Source: Chondrus crispus (lineage: Eukaryota > Rhodophyta > Florideophyceae > Gigartinales > Gigartinaceae). From it: a DNA stretch of 64,000 bases. The DNA lies in assembly GCF_000350225.1 (NCBI RefSeq), contig NW_005179222.1:414958-478957 (forward strand), written 5' to 3'. The translations under genes and the position numbers were made by a program. The notes under the pieces are model-generated. The model saw only the letters and a list, made by a program, of their open reading frames with translations, did no database searches and was not told where the DNA came from. This document shows, piece after piece, positions 53,929-64,000 of this stretch; the first letter of the stretch is position 1; each line of letters opens with the position of its first letter.

Positions 53929-54626
53929 TATAGAAAGGTCAGCGGGGCAGACTGAAGAAAGATGGTTGAAGGTTGCTGGTGGTTGACGGGAAAAGAAGTT
54001 GATGCCATTTTACTCTTGGTCGCCAACTATTGGCGCTACTTATACTCTTCGAACTACATACACTACGAGCCATTAGGGCTGGTCACGTGACTCTCCTTCT
54101 TGCACTCGTTGATAATCAAGTGACTCTTACTGTTGCACTCTCGGTTGATAATCAAGTGACTCTCCTACTTCCACTCTCCGTTGATAATCAAATGACTCTC
54201 CTTCTTGCACTCTCTCTTGCTAATAATTTGGGACCGTTTGAGAGTCAATAATATCTGAATGTACTGTACTGTAGATTACAGATTTTACACTACGATTAAT
54301 AACCACTGTGGCACATACGTCATACGTGTCACACACGTGTAGGACAAATGTCATACGTGTCACACACGTGTCAAATCGAGAAAAATGAAACATGTTCAGA
54401 ATGTACTGTAGAGTGCCACGAGGTACATAACTTACACATGTCAACACCAAAATGGAAACATGCTCGGAAATAATAGGAAAGTGCAACCGTGTACAAATAT
54501 GACACGTGTCCACTTTGAAGACCAAACATCCTGAGAATGCTCTTGCAAGCATTTTAGGTTTCGTCGACGTAAACGTGTAATATCTGTCAGGCTCGGAGCT
54601 TAGCATGTGGTTGAAGATTTTCAACA
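53929..54626 (-). repeat. C2 3' LTR (698 bp, reversed)
   Basis: Same junction and flank (AATCT) as C1. It is 103 bp shorter: two fewer 36-bp units (72 bp) and one fewer 31-bp unit. Confidence 0.87.
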
Positions 54627-54637
54627 CTCCCCGTCGA

Positions 54638-56772
54638 TCACATGCTTTTACTGGACACTGCAAGCTCCAGAAGTTCTACAAACTTCTGGAATAGAATTCG
54701 CCCAAGTGCTTTGGTTAAGATATCGGCAGGCATCGAAGTGGTCGGACAATGCGACAAATACACAATGTTTCTCTTAATAGCATCTCGTACGTAGTGGTAT
54801 TTTACATCAACATGTTTGTTGCGACGGTTGATCGATTCATTCTGTGCAAACGAAATCGTCCCTGCATTGTCACACCCCATCATGATCGTGGGATCAGAAT
54901 CAAGTCCGAGGACATCAGCAACAACTTGACGCAACCAGGTCGCCTCCTTACACGCTTCACATAGTGCAATGTACTCAGCTTCACACGTCGAAGTCGCAAC
55001 CACAGTCTGTTTCCGGGAACTCCAACTGATAGCTCCACCACAGAACTTGAAAACATATCCGCTGGTCGACTTGCGAGAGTCTGAACAACCGGCTCAGTCA
55101 GCATCACTGAAACGGAGCAACTCCGGCGATTTGGATTTATTGTCAAACACGATTCCTAAGTTTCGAGTCCCTTGCACGTATCGCATTACTCGTTTTACAC
55201 CTGCCCAGTGTGACTCACATGGGTTGGCAGAATGTTGGGAAAGCTTTCCAATGGCGTATGCCAAGTCTGGACGAGTGCCAACCATCAAGTACATAAGGCA
55301 ACCGACTGCCTCACGATACGGTGCCTTTGTTTCGGAGTCGTTTTCGATAGAATTCGTGGTTTTGCGACCTTGTTACATTGGAGTCAGAGAAGGGTTACAA
55401 GTCGACATTTTAAAACGGTCAAGCACATTTAATGCATACTTAGTTTGAGTGAGACTCAATGTCTTGATAGTGCGATCTCTTTGAATCTCAAGACCAATGC
55501 AGACTTTTGCCTCACTAAGGTCTTTCATCTCAAACCGTTTGTTAAGCTCCCCCTTCATCCATTTGATGGCATGGATATCACTACCAGCGAGCAACAAGTC
55601 ATCGACATAAAGTGCAATTAGCATGATAGTGTTACCAATGCGTTTAATGTAGAGGCACGGATCACTACGTGAAGTCTCAAATCCCAATTCACAAAGTAAG
55701 AAATCATCCACTTTGGTATGCCATTGACGAGGTGCTTGTTTAAGACCGTAAAGTGCTTTCAAAAGTTTACACACGTGATCACTTTTGCTTTTGTCAACGC
55801 AGCCTTCGGGTTGCTCCATGTAGATGTCTTCATCCAAGTCGCCGTTCAAAAACGCAGTCACGACATCCATCTGATGAAGTTCGAGGTCGTAATGAGCAAC
55901 TAAGGCAAGAAGTAGACGAATAGTCGTAAACTTTATGACAGGGGCATATGTCTCAGTATAGTCAAGACCCTGCACTTGCTGGAATCCACGGGCAACAAGT
56001 CTGGCTTTTGCACTTTCAACTATATTGCCATTTGCATCAGGCAGCTGCTTGACATTGAAAACCCATCGAGATGTCAAGATGTTTGACGCCTCAGATCGAG
56101 GAACAAGTTTCCAGGTCTGATTCTTAGTCTGTGATGCAAGTTCTTTGTCAATGCCGGTTTGCCAGAATGCAGCTCTAGGACCGTGGGTTGCTTGTTTGAA
56201 AGTCTTGGGACCTTCAATAGCGACATGCGCATGTGAAAGAAGAGCAGCTGCAAAGTTGCTCCTCCACCATGATCCGGGAGGTCTACTGATTCGAGACGAT
56301 CTTCGTACAGCTGGAGTCGGAGTTGGAGGGGTGACATTCGGAGTTTCGACGGGAGGTGATACATCATCTTCATCATTCTCACCTACAGAGTGAGTGTCCT
56401 CGTTTTCAATAACCTCCCCTGAAATTTCATCCTCTTCCGACCCAACCTCATTAGTATTTGGGGTATCGGCTTCATTCTCATTGTCGCCACCGAGCAATAC
56501 AACGCCAACGTCAGAGCTGATTGAATCTTTTTCATGTGCAGGAATGTCATGCATCCCACATGTCGATTCATCAAACTTGGCATCTCGTGAAACAACAACT
56601 TTACTCAACTCTCCGTCCCAAAGTTTGTATGCTTTACTGCATTGCGAATAACCGAGAAACATCGCTTCACACGCTCGCAAGTCAAGCTTACGGAGCTCTA
56701 ATTTCGGTAATGTATACCAACACTTTGACCCAAATACTCGCAAATGGCCAACATTTGGGGTTGACTTCATCC
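54638..56772 (-). pseudogene. C2 pol fragment, duplicate of C1
   Basis: Shares both nonsense codons with C1 (after LTPM near 55,374, and in DADWAGC near 55,095) and the same truncation by a B LTR. A few private changes (RACEAMF versus RAREAMF). So the mutations and the truncation predate the duplication. Confidence 0.88.
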
Positions 56773-58035
56773 TATTGAAAATGTGCGACCACATGCTGTT
56801 ATCTGAAAAGGTCAAAATCGAGTGACACGTGTACATGACTGCACGGTCCGGGCGCTCTTACCCATATCACGACATGACAGGTGTAAAATCCCAGATTTTG
56901 GGGTTCTGGGGACGAAAGTGGCCTCTCGGAGGGTCATGCAAATTTGCATAGTTTTGCCAAGTGGAACCTTGGCCCGTAGCACTATAGACTACACAAGAAA
57001 TACTGCAATTCTATTGGCCCTCAGATCTAATGCTGCAAATCTATTGGTCGAGCGGTGTCCACGTGTGTGTCATTGGCCTTGTGATGTACTTTAAATGGCC
57101 TGTATATGCCATAATTACGTTGTTTTGGGGGTTTCAAGTGGTTTGCCATGGTTGTAATGGGTAATTGCATGGGGTCCGCGGGCGGGACACATGTATGCCG
57201 TGTACACATGTACACGTCGCCAGGTGAATTCGTGTACGTACACATATACACGCATCCAGGTGTATGCACATGAGGGTTTACAGTTTTACAGTGTCAGACT
57301 GTTTGCGATCCTGCGCGTGTCCGAGTACAGTACATGTGAATCAAAAGTACAACAAGTACTTCTCGCGAGAGGAATACAGTTGTGCGATTATTCTGTGTAC
57401 GCGTCACGCTGTATGCGAGTCTGCGTGAGCACGCGCCGTTGCACTGTGCTCTCGTCATGGTGCGCCGTTGGATGCAAGTTCATGACAGTACTCGTGTGAT
57501 TTACATGTATTCTCATGTGAGTTGTGTAGAAAGTCTGGATGCACATTGTTATAACTTGCCATAACTGTCTGACAGTGCTTGGCGAAATTAGTAAGGTGAG
57601 AAACAAGGATACGTATGGCGATTGTGATATGAAAGACGTTTGCGTTGTTGGAAATAGACAAGTGCCAAGTTGTTCGTTGCACAACAATGAAGTCTGGCAT
57701 GACTGGATGCAGATTAGTAAGGTGTGAAACAGTTGCATGCATAGGGCCATGGTTTACAGTCATTTGGAATGTGTAGAAATAGTTGTCAGCTAATAGTTAC
57801 GAATCGATTCGTAAGGTGGAAATCAAACAGTATGGTCGGGCCACAAGAGGACTGCGCTTGGTCGCGCATAGTAGAGTATGGTTTACTGGGAGTCGGAGTA
57901 GAGCGATAGTGTAGCACTCGAAGTGTATAAGTATCGCAGGAAAACGGCTTCAAAGTAAACCTCGGCACCAACTCCTTCACTCACACACATCAACCTGCCT
58001 TCCTTCTTTCCCTTGCCCCTCCGAACCTACCATTA
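56773..58035 (+). repeat. B4 5' LTR
   Basis: 1,263 bp, close match to the B3 LTR with few substitutions. Left flank is C2 pol. Confidence 0.9.
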
Positions 58036-58412
58036 GGTTATGGGCCCAGTCCCTCGCTGTCGTTTCACTGCATGAGTCTGTCGTTCTCGTTCCGTTGTTT
58101 CTGGCGTCGTTGTCGCTGTCGTTTTCGCTGCCGTTTCTCGTCGTTCTTTCCGCTGGTCTTCTCGCTGTCGTTGTCGCTCTCGTTCTTGCAGTCGTTCTTG
58201 GTTTTGGTTTTCGCTGCTGCTGTCGTTCTTGCTCTCTTGTGCGAATTGGTTTTGGCCATCGCCCCCGCTGTCTTCGTTGTCTTCGTTCTTGGTTTGGCTT
58301 TTGTTCTTGCTGTGGTTCTTGCTGCTGTCTCTGTCTTTGGTCTTCGTCTTCGTTTCCGCTCCCGCTACCGCCGTCGTCGTCAATCTCGCATTTGGTTTTT
58401 CTTCGTTCTCTC
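58036..58412 (+). other. B4 PBS and leader tract
   Basis: PBS GGTTATGGGCCCAG, then the pyrimidine-rich tract. No gene called. Confidence 0.75.
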
Positions 58413-59084
58413 ATGCAAAGTAAGTTTTGAGTTTCTTTCCATTTCCTACACATCTAAGTGATTGTCTTTGCACGTTTTGGTGGTTCTTAAGAGCAATAAT
58501 TCCAAAATCTGTTACTGACGATTATCTTCATATTCCTTATTGTGAATACCTGTTCTTACGGGGTTGTGTTAGATCTGGAATTAGTACCGGTGCGCTCTGC
58601 GCCTGGGAAGCTGGTCACCGGTCGAACGGTTCGGACATCGGAGGTCGTATCCGTTGAGGTGCTTGAGCCTGAGGATCAACCTTCACCTCGGCTCGCGCTT
58701 CCGGGTCCGTCCTCGAGTTGCGCACCTTATAGGATTCCTCGTATTCCGCGCTCTGTTCCCGCACCAATAAAGAGAACTACGCATCGACTTTCTGCTCGAA
58801 AAGCGTCTGTTCTCGCCGATAAGCAGTTCAAGCGTGAGCGCAAGAGGAATCGTAAGGTGTGCCCGCGGTATAAGCGGTATTGTAAAGTGTGCGGCGTTAG
58901 TGGCAATAGTGCGAAGGCCTTTTACGACCACATTCAGTCTACGTATCATCGCATTCAAGTTGCCAACGCTAAGGAGACTCCGCGTTGTATCCCTTGCAAT
59001 CGCGTCTTTGAGTCTCACGGGCACCTGAAGTGCCACGAGAACGGTGCGGCACACTTAAAGGTAGTTTGTGAACAGAATAGTTAG
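58413..59084 (+). CDS. Spliced accessory double zinc-finger protein of family B (copy 5)
   Basis: Exon 1 58413-58419, intron 58420-58572 (153 nt), exon 2 58573-59084 (512 nt), 172 aa. The first finger has HIQSTYHRI where the other copies have HIQSRSHRI; zinc ligands are kept. Linker SARKASVLADKQF. Confidence 0.7.
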
Positions 59085-59256
59085 GGATTCCATCCAAATA
59101 AATTCACATATCTGTTCGCAAATTTCTCCTAGTGCAACTTCATAGTAATCATATCGAATTTCTTAGACGGGTGGGCTTGCCATTGTGTTGACTATCGGTT
59201 AACGGCTTGGGATCCCCGAACGGATCTTCGAGTACTTGAAGTTTATTTGCACTAAA

Positions 59257-62200
59257 ATAGAAGATCAAGGAGGAGGAGGATCCATCAGAATCGACAAACT
59301 GACGGACTCCAACTTCTACGTGTGGAAGCAGAAAATACAACTTCTGCTTGCTCTACGTGATGTTGACCAATACATCGTTGAGGGAAGAGTTCCGAGTGAG
59401 GAACGTGCGGAAGAGCGTAAGAAGTGGATCAGAGGTGACAGTAAAGCTAAAGCACTGATTGGTCTCTCCCTATCAGATGAGCATCTTGAGCATGTACGTG
59501 ATGTTGATACTGCTCATGAGATGTGGGAAGCTATTGTCAACGTGTTTGAGAGGCACACTTTGCTGAACAAACTAGCTGCACGTCGTGAGTTCTACACTGT
59601 GAAGATGCTTTCCGGTGAAAAGGTGCTTGCATACATCAATCGTGTCAAGCAGCTGGCAGCCATCCTCAAGTCAATGAGCGTAAACATCGATGACAAGGAG
59701 ATGGCCATGGCAGTGCTCAACGGTCTGCCTGCCCGTTTCGAGGCTCTCATCGTTGCACTTGATGCTCTCGGTAATGAGGAAAAGATATTCAGTTTGGATT
59801 TTGTGAAAAGTCGTCTGCTGCAGGAAGAGCAACGAGCAAACATGAAGTCTAGCTCCTCACAGACATCGGCTCTGGTTAATCGTGCCCCGAACAATCGGGA
59901 CATAAACGATTACAAATGCACGAACTGCGGTCATACAGGCCATACGGCAACCCGCTGCTGGGGAAAGGATTTGAATGGGCGTCGCCCGGCTCCTCCTAGC
60001 GGATATAAACCGCGTATGTCTCAGCGGAAACAATCTGCATTTGTCACAGAGAAACCTGATCCCGACATGGTTGTAAACAGCGTCGACTTCACATGTCTGA
60101 TGTCCAAAGCTTTGCACACGAACGATATGGAGATGTTGCCTTCGTGGCTCGTAGATTCAGCTTGTACAGCTCATATTACATATGACCGATCTCTGTTTGC
60201 AACGTATGAGCCACTTGAATCCGCCTCTGTTCAGATGGGAACCAAGGCTAGTGCAAAGGTTGCCGGCCGTGGTGACGTTCACTTGAAGTTAAATGTGAAT
60301 GGCCGCATCGAACCGTGCAAGTTGACGGATGTATTGCACGTTCCGGACTTTGCGTTCTCTCTGCTCTCTGTCAGTCGAATGACTGAACTTGGACTAAAAG
60401 TTGGGTTCGAAAATGGAAAATGCATGATCAGACGAGGCTCAACTGTAGTGGCGACTGCGACATTGGTTGGAGAACTTTACGTTCTCGACATCGTCAGTGA
60501 CATCGGATCTGCACATGCTGCCACCCTGCAAACGTGGCATGAGCGCTTTGCACATGTGCATTCTCAAGGTATTGCTTCGATGATTCGTGACAATGTGGTA
60601 AGTGGAGTCAAACTACTTGGTAATGAGGCTAACAAAATCAATAATACTGACAATGATTGCATCTCTGAAAAATGTTCTGCGTGCGTCTACGGCAAACCCA
60701 CTCGATCTGTGATCCCAAAAGAGCGGTCCTCGAGGCGGGCATACTTCTGCCTAGACTTAGTTCCCTCTGATGTTTGTGGCCCCTTAGAGGTGCAGTCCAT
60801 TGGTGGTGCCAAGTACTTCATTACCTTCATAGATGATCACTCAAACTGGTCAGTAGTGTACCCTATGCACCATAAATCAGAAGCATTTGAACGATACAAA
60901 ATGTTTGCACAACTTGCTCAGACTCACACTGGTCGCAAGATCAAAGTGCTTCGCACCGATCGAGGTGGTGAGTATCTGTCCACGGAGTTTAAGTCTTTTC
61001 TGATTGCAAATGGTACTCAGCATCAAATGACGACCGCGTACACACCGGAGCAAAATGGCGTCGCCGAGCGACTGAACAGAACTTTGGTAAACTTGGTGCG
61101 CTCCATGCTAGCGCACAAGAAAGTTACGAAGGGGTTCTGGGCAGAAGCACTTGCCAATGCAGTGTACGTTCGAAATCGAGTCACGTCACGTGCCATTCCC
61201 CCCAAGATGACCCCCCACCACTTATGGATGAAATCTGTGCCAAATGTTGGTCATTTGCGTGTTTTCGGTTCAAAGTGTTGGTATACATTACCAAAACACA
61301 ACATCCAGAAACTTGACGCCCGTGCAAAGGAGGCAATGTTTCTGGGGTATGCTGAAAATACGAAAGCTTACAAGTTGTGGGATGGTGATTTGCACAAAGT
61401 GATCGTATCCAGAGATGTTACTTTTGACGAGTCCACGGGAGGCAAATCTGGTGAACCGATGGATACAAACGAGGAGGCTACAACTGATGATGACACAATC
61501 AACTTGAACATCGATGAGGAAGTTGCAGAAAATGATGCAGTGGCATCAGAAGCATCATCGCCGGATGAACAACAAGACTCTGATGAATCCTCCAACTCTT
61601 CCCCAACTGCAGAGGAGGACGAAACTACCGAAACAGTTGACCAACACGTACTTGAGGAAGAAACGATTGATCCGCCAACTAATCTCCGTCGGTCCACGCG
61701 CATTCGCAAAACGCCTGGGGCGTGGTGGGCAGCAGCTTTGGTGACTGCTGGACTCCTTAGCCACGCCCATGTGATAACGAAAATCCCACACTCGTACAAG
61801 CAAGCTATGGATTCTCCAAAAGCTCGCTTCTGGCAGAAGGGCATCGACAAAGAACTTGCTTCACAACACAAAAACAAAACATGGACGCTTGTTCCTAGAT
61901 CTCAAGCATCAAACGTCCTGACGTCCAGGTGGGTTTTCGGAGTGAAGCAACTTCCTGACGAGTGCGGAAAATTGGTCGAAACTGCAAAGGGACGTCTTGT
62001 GGCACGAGGCTTTCAACAAGTAGAAGGCATCGATTACACTGAAACTTTTGCCCCTGTCATCAAGTTCACAACTATCCGTCTGCTGCTGGCACTGGTTGCG
62101 CACTTTGACCTTGAGCTGCATCAGATGGACGTGGTGACTGCCTTCCTCAACGGTGACCTTCACGAAGAAATCTACATGGAGCAACCTGAAGGATGCATCG

Positions 62201-62686
62201 ACAAAGTCAAATCTGATTCGGTGTGTAAACTTTTGAAAGCAATCTATGGTCTTAAGCAAGCCCATGGCCAATGGCATAGTAAGATCGATGAGTTTCTGAT
62301 CACCGAACTTGGTTTCAACACTACACGCAGCGACCCATGTCTTTACATTCGACGTCAAGGCAATGTCATCATGATTATCGCGTTGTACGTGGACGATCTG
62401 CTGCTAGCTGGAAGTGACTTGGAGGCCATATTATGGATGAAAAATGAACTCAACAAACGATTCGATATGAAAGACCTTGGTGAAGCGAAGACTTGTATTG
62501 GTCTAGAGATCGACCGTATACGTTCTAAACACGTCCTGACCGTCACGCAGTCGAAGTATGCCCAAGCAGTACTGAAACGGTTCAAAATGTCGGCATGCAA
62601 CCCTTGCGTTACTCCGATGAAACAGTCTCGACATGTCACAATGCAAGTGGCCGAAACTGGCACTGATGACAACCCATGCTTTGAAC
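59257..62686 (+). pseudogene. B4 Gag-Pol, start codon lost, truncated in RT
   Basis: The MEDQ start is ATA (59257-59259) and the open frame upstream offers only TTG, so normal initiation is lost. Otherwise open: Gag, knuckle CTNCGHTGHTATRC, protease LVDSACTAH, integrase (first Asp region reads DLVPSDVCGP, His to Pro; YGKPTRS), LRTDRGGEY, TPEQNGVAER, acidic linker with NSSPTAEEDETTE, and RT with FLNGD, GLKQAHGQW and YVDDLLLAGS. It is cut after CFEL by the reversed LTR; the frame runs on to 62745. This copy gives the best view of family B IN-RT. Confidence 0.9.
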
Positions 62687-63950
62687 TAATGGGAGGTTCG
62701 GAGGGGCAAGGGAAAGAAGGAAGGCAGGTTGATGTGTGTGAGTGAAGGAGTTGGTGCCGAGGTTTACTTTGAAGCCGTTTTCCTGCGATACTTATACACT
62801 TCGAGTGCTACACTATCGCTCTACTCCGACTCCCAGTAAACCATACTCTACTATGCGCGACCAAGCGCGGTCCTCTTGTGGCCCGACCATACTGTTCGAT
62901 TTCCACCTTACAAATCGATTCGTAACTATTAGCTGACAACTATTTCTACACATTCCAAATGACTGTAAACCATGGCCCTATGCATGCAACTGTTTCACAC
63001 CTTACTAATCTGCATCCAGTCATGCCAGACTTCATTGTTGTGCAACGAACAACTTGGCACTTGTCTATTTCCAACAACGCAAACGTCTCTCATATCACAA
63101 TCGCCATACGTATCCTTGTTTCTCACCTTACTAATTTCGCCAAGCACTGTCAGATAATTATGGCAAGTTATAACAATGTGCATCCAGACTTTCTACACAA
63201 CTCACATGAGAATACATGTAAATCACACGAGTACTGTCATGAACTTGCATCCAACGGCGCACCATGACGAGAGCACAGTGCAACGGCGCGTGCTCACGCA
63301 AGACTCGCATACAGCGTGACGCGTACACAGAATAATCGCACAACTGTATTCCTCTCGCCAGAAGTACTTGTTGTACTTTTGATTCACATGTACTGTACTC
63401 CGACACGCGCAGGATCGCAAACAGTCTGACACTGTAAAACTGTAAACCCTCATGTGCATACACCTGGATGCGTATACATGTGTACGTACACGAATCCACC
63501 TGGCGACGTGTACATGTGTACACGGCATACATGTGTCCCGCCCGGGGGCCCCATGCAATTACCCATTACAACCATGGCAAACCACTTGAAACCCCCAAAA
63601 CAACGTAATTATGGCATATACAGGCCATTTAAAGTACATCATAAGGCCAATGACGCACACGTGGACAACGCTCGACCAATAGATTTGCAGCATTAGACCT
63701 GAGGGCCAATAGAATTGCAGTATTTTCTGTGTAGTCTATAGTGCTACGGGCCAAGGTTCCACTTGGCAAAACTATGCAAATTTGCATGACCCTCCGAGAG
63801 GCCACTTTCGTCCCCGGAACCCCAAAATCTGGGATTTTACACCTGTCATGTCGTGATATGGGTAAGAGCGCCCGGACCGTGCAGTCATGTACACGTGTCA
63901 CTCGATTTTGACCTTTTCAGATAACAGCATGTGGTCGCACATTTTCAATA
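62687..63950 (-). repeat. B6 3' LTR (reversed)
   Basis: About 1,264 bp, starts TAATGGGAGG, ends TTTTCAATA. Followed on the right by a reversed PPT, so it is the 3' LTR of a minus-strand element. Inserted in the RT of B4. Confidence 0.9.
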
Positions 63951-64000
63951 CCTCCCCTCGATCACATGCTTTGGGCAGCTTTGCACTCGGAAAGCTCAAC
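63951..64000 (-). pseudogene. B6 pol 3' end, runs off the window
   Basis: Reversed PPT (CCTCCCCTCGATCACATGCT), then codons of the RNaseH C-terminus matching LSECEAAQSM of B5 with a small change. Only about 12 codons are visible; status unknown. Confidence 0.7.

Larger units (their letters stand above)
56773..62686 (+). mobile_element. B4: longest family B copy, 3' end cut
   Basis: 5' LTR 56773-58035, PBS 58036-58049, leader gene, pre-gag block, gag-PR-IN-RT up to CFEL. Cut at 62687 by a reversed B LTR, so the RNaseH and 3' LTR are missing. Confidence 0.88.

Noticed and set aside
1..64000. CRISPR arrays, bacterial operons, ribosome-binding sites
   Set aside because: All repeats are LTRs or minisatellites; the content is eukaryotic.

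Overview
The window is eukaryotic and consists almost entirely of nested, rearranged LTR retrotransposons of the Ty1/copia superfamily (order GAG-PR-IN-RT-RNaseH in one long frame). No host housekeeping gene, rRNA or convincing complete tRNA is visible. I cannot name the species. Support for a eukaryote comes from LTRs with TATA boxes and 5-bp target-site duplications (TSDs), copia polyproteins, a GT-AG intron and primer sites matching the anticodon arm of the eukaryotic initiator tRNA. An alga or other protist is possible, but nothing here decides it.

Three related families occur. Family A has LTRs of about 937-939 bp (TGTTG...TA) and a polyprotein starting MDDQ, about 1,370 aa. Family B has LTRs of about 1,263 bp (TATTG...TTA) and a polyprotein starting MEDQ, plus an extra split gene in its leader. 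Family C has LTRs of about 700-800 bp and an A-like pol, and is seen only as fragments. All three use the primer-binding site GGTTATGGGCCCAG directly after the LTR, the half-tRNA-iMet type known from Drosophila copia.

Layout: 1-3546 A0 (minus, runs off the left edge). 3547-9144 B1 (plus), whose polyprotein is a B/A/B/A mosaic. 9145-9492 a small C-U5/PBS/PPT fragment with tRNA-like pieces. 9493-11327 A leader plus LTR. 11328-25607 A2 (minus), interrupted by a solo A LTR (13283-14221) and by the complete, open element A1 (14407-21531). 25608-29355 B2 (minus), truncated. 29356-32920 a segment with no resemblance to the retroelements: GC-rich, with broken ORFs and a cluster of strong hairpins. 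32921-42122 B5 pol end, B LTR, B unit 1 and a C fragment (minus). 42123-56772 B3 (with A3 inserted at 45359-52482) and a second copy of the same C fragment. 56773-62686 B4. 62687-64000 the LTR and pol end of another minus-strand B element.

The most interesting item is the family B leader gene. In all five B leaders a 7-nt start exon (ATGCAAA) is followed by GTAAGT, a 153-nt intron with a TTACTGAC branch-like site, a TTAG acceptor, and a 512-nt second exon. Joined, these read 172 codons encoding a basic protein with two C-x2-C-x12-H-x5-H zinc fingers of the U1/JAZ (RNA-binding) type. A copia-like element with a spliced accessory zinc-finger gene is, to my knowledge, unusual. The second notable region is the hairpin-rich GC-rich segment at 29.4-32.4 kb.
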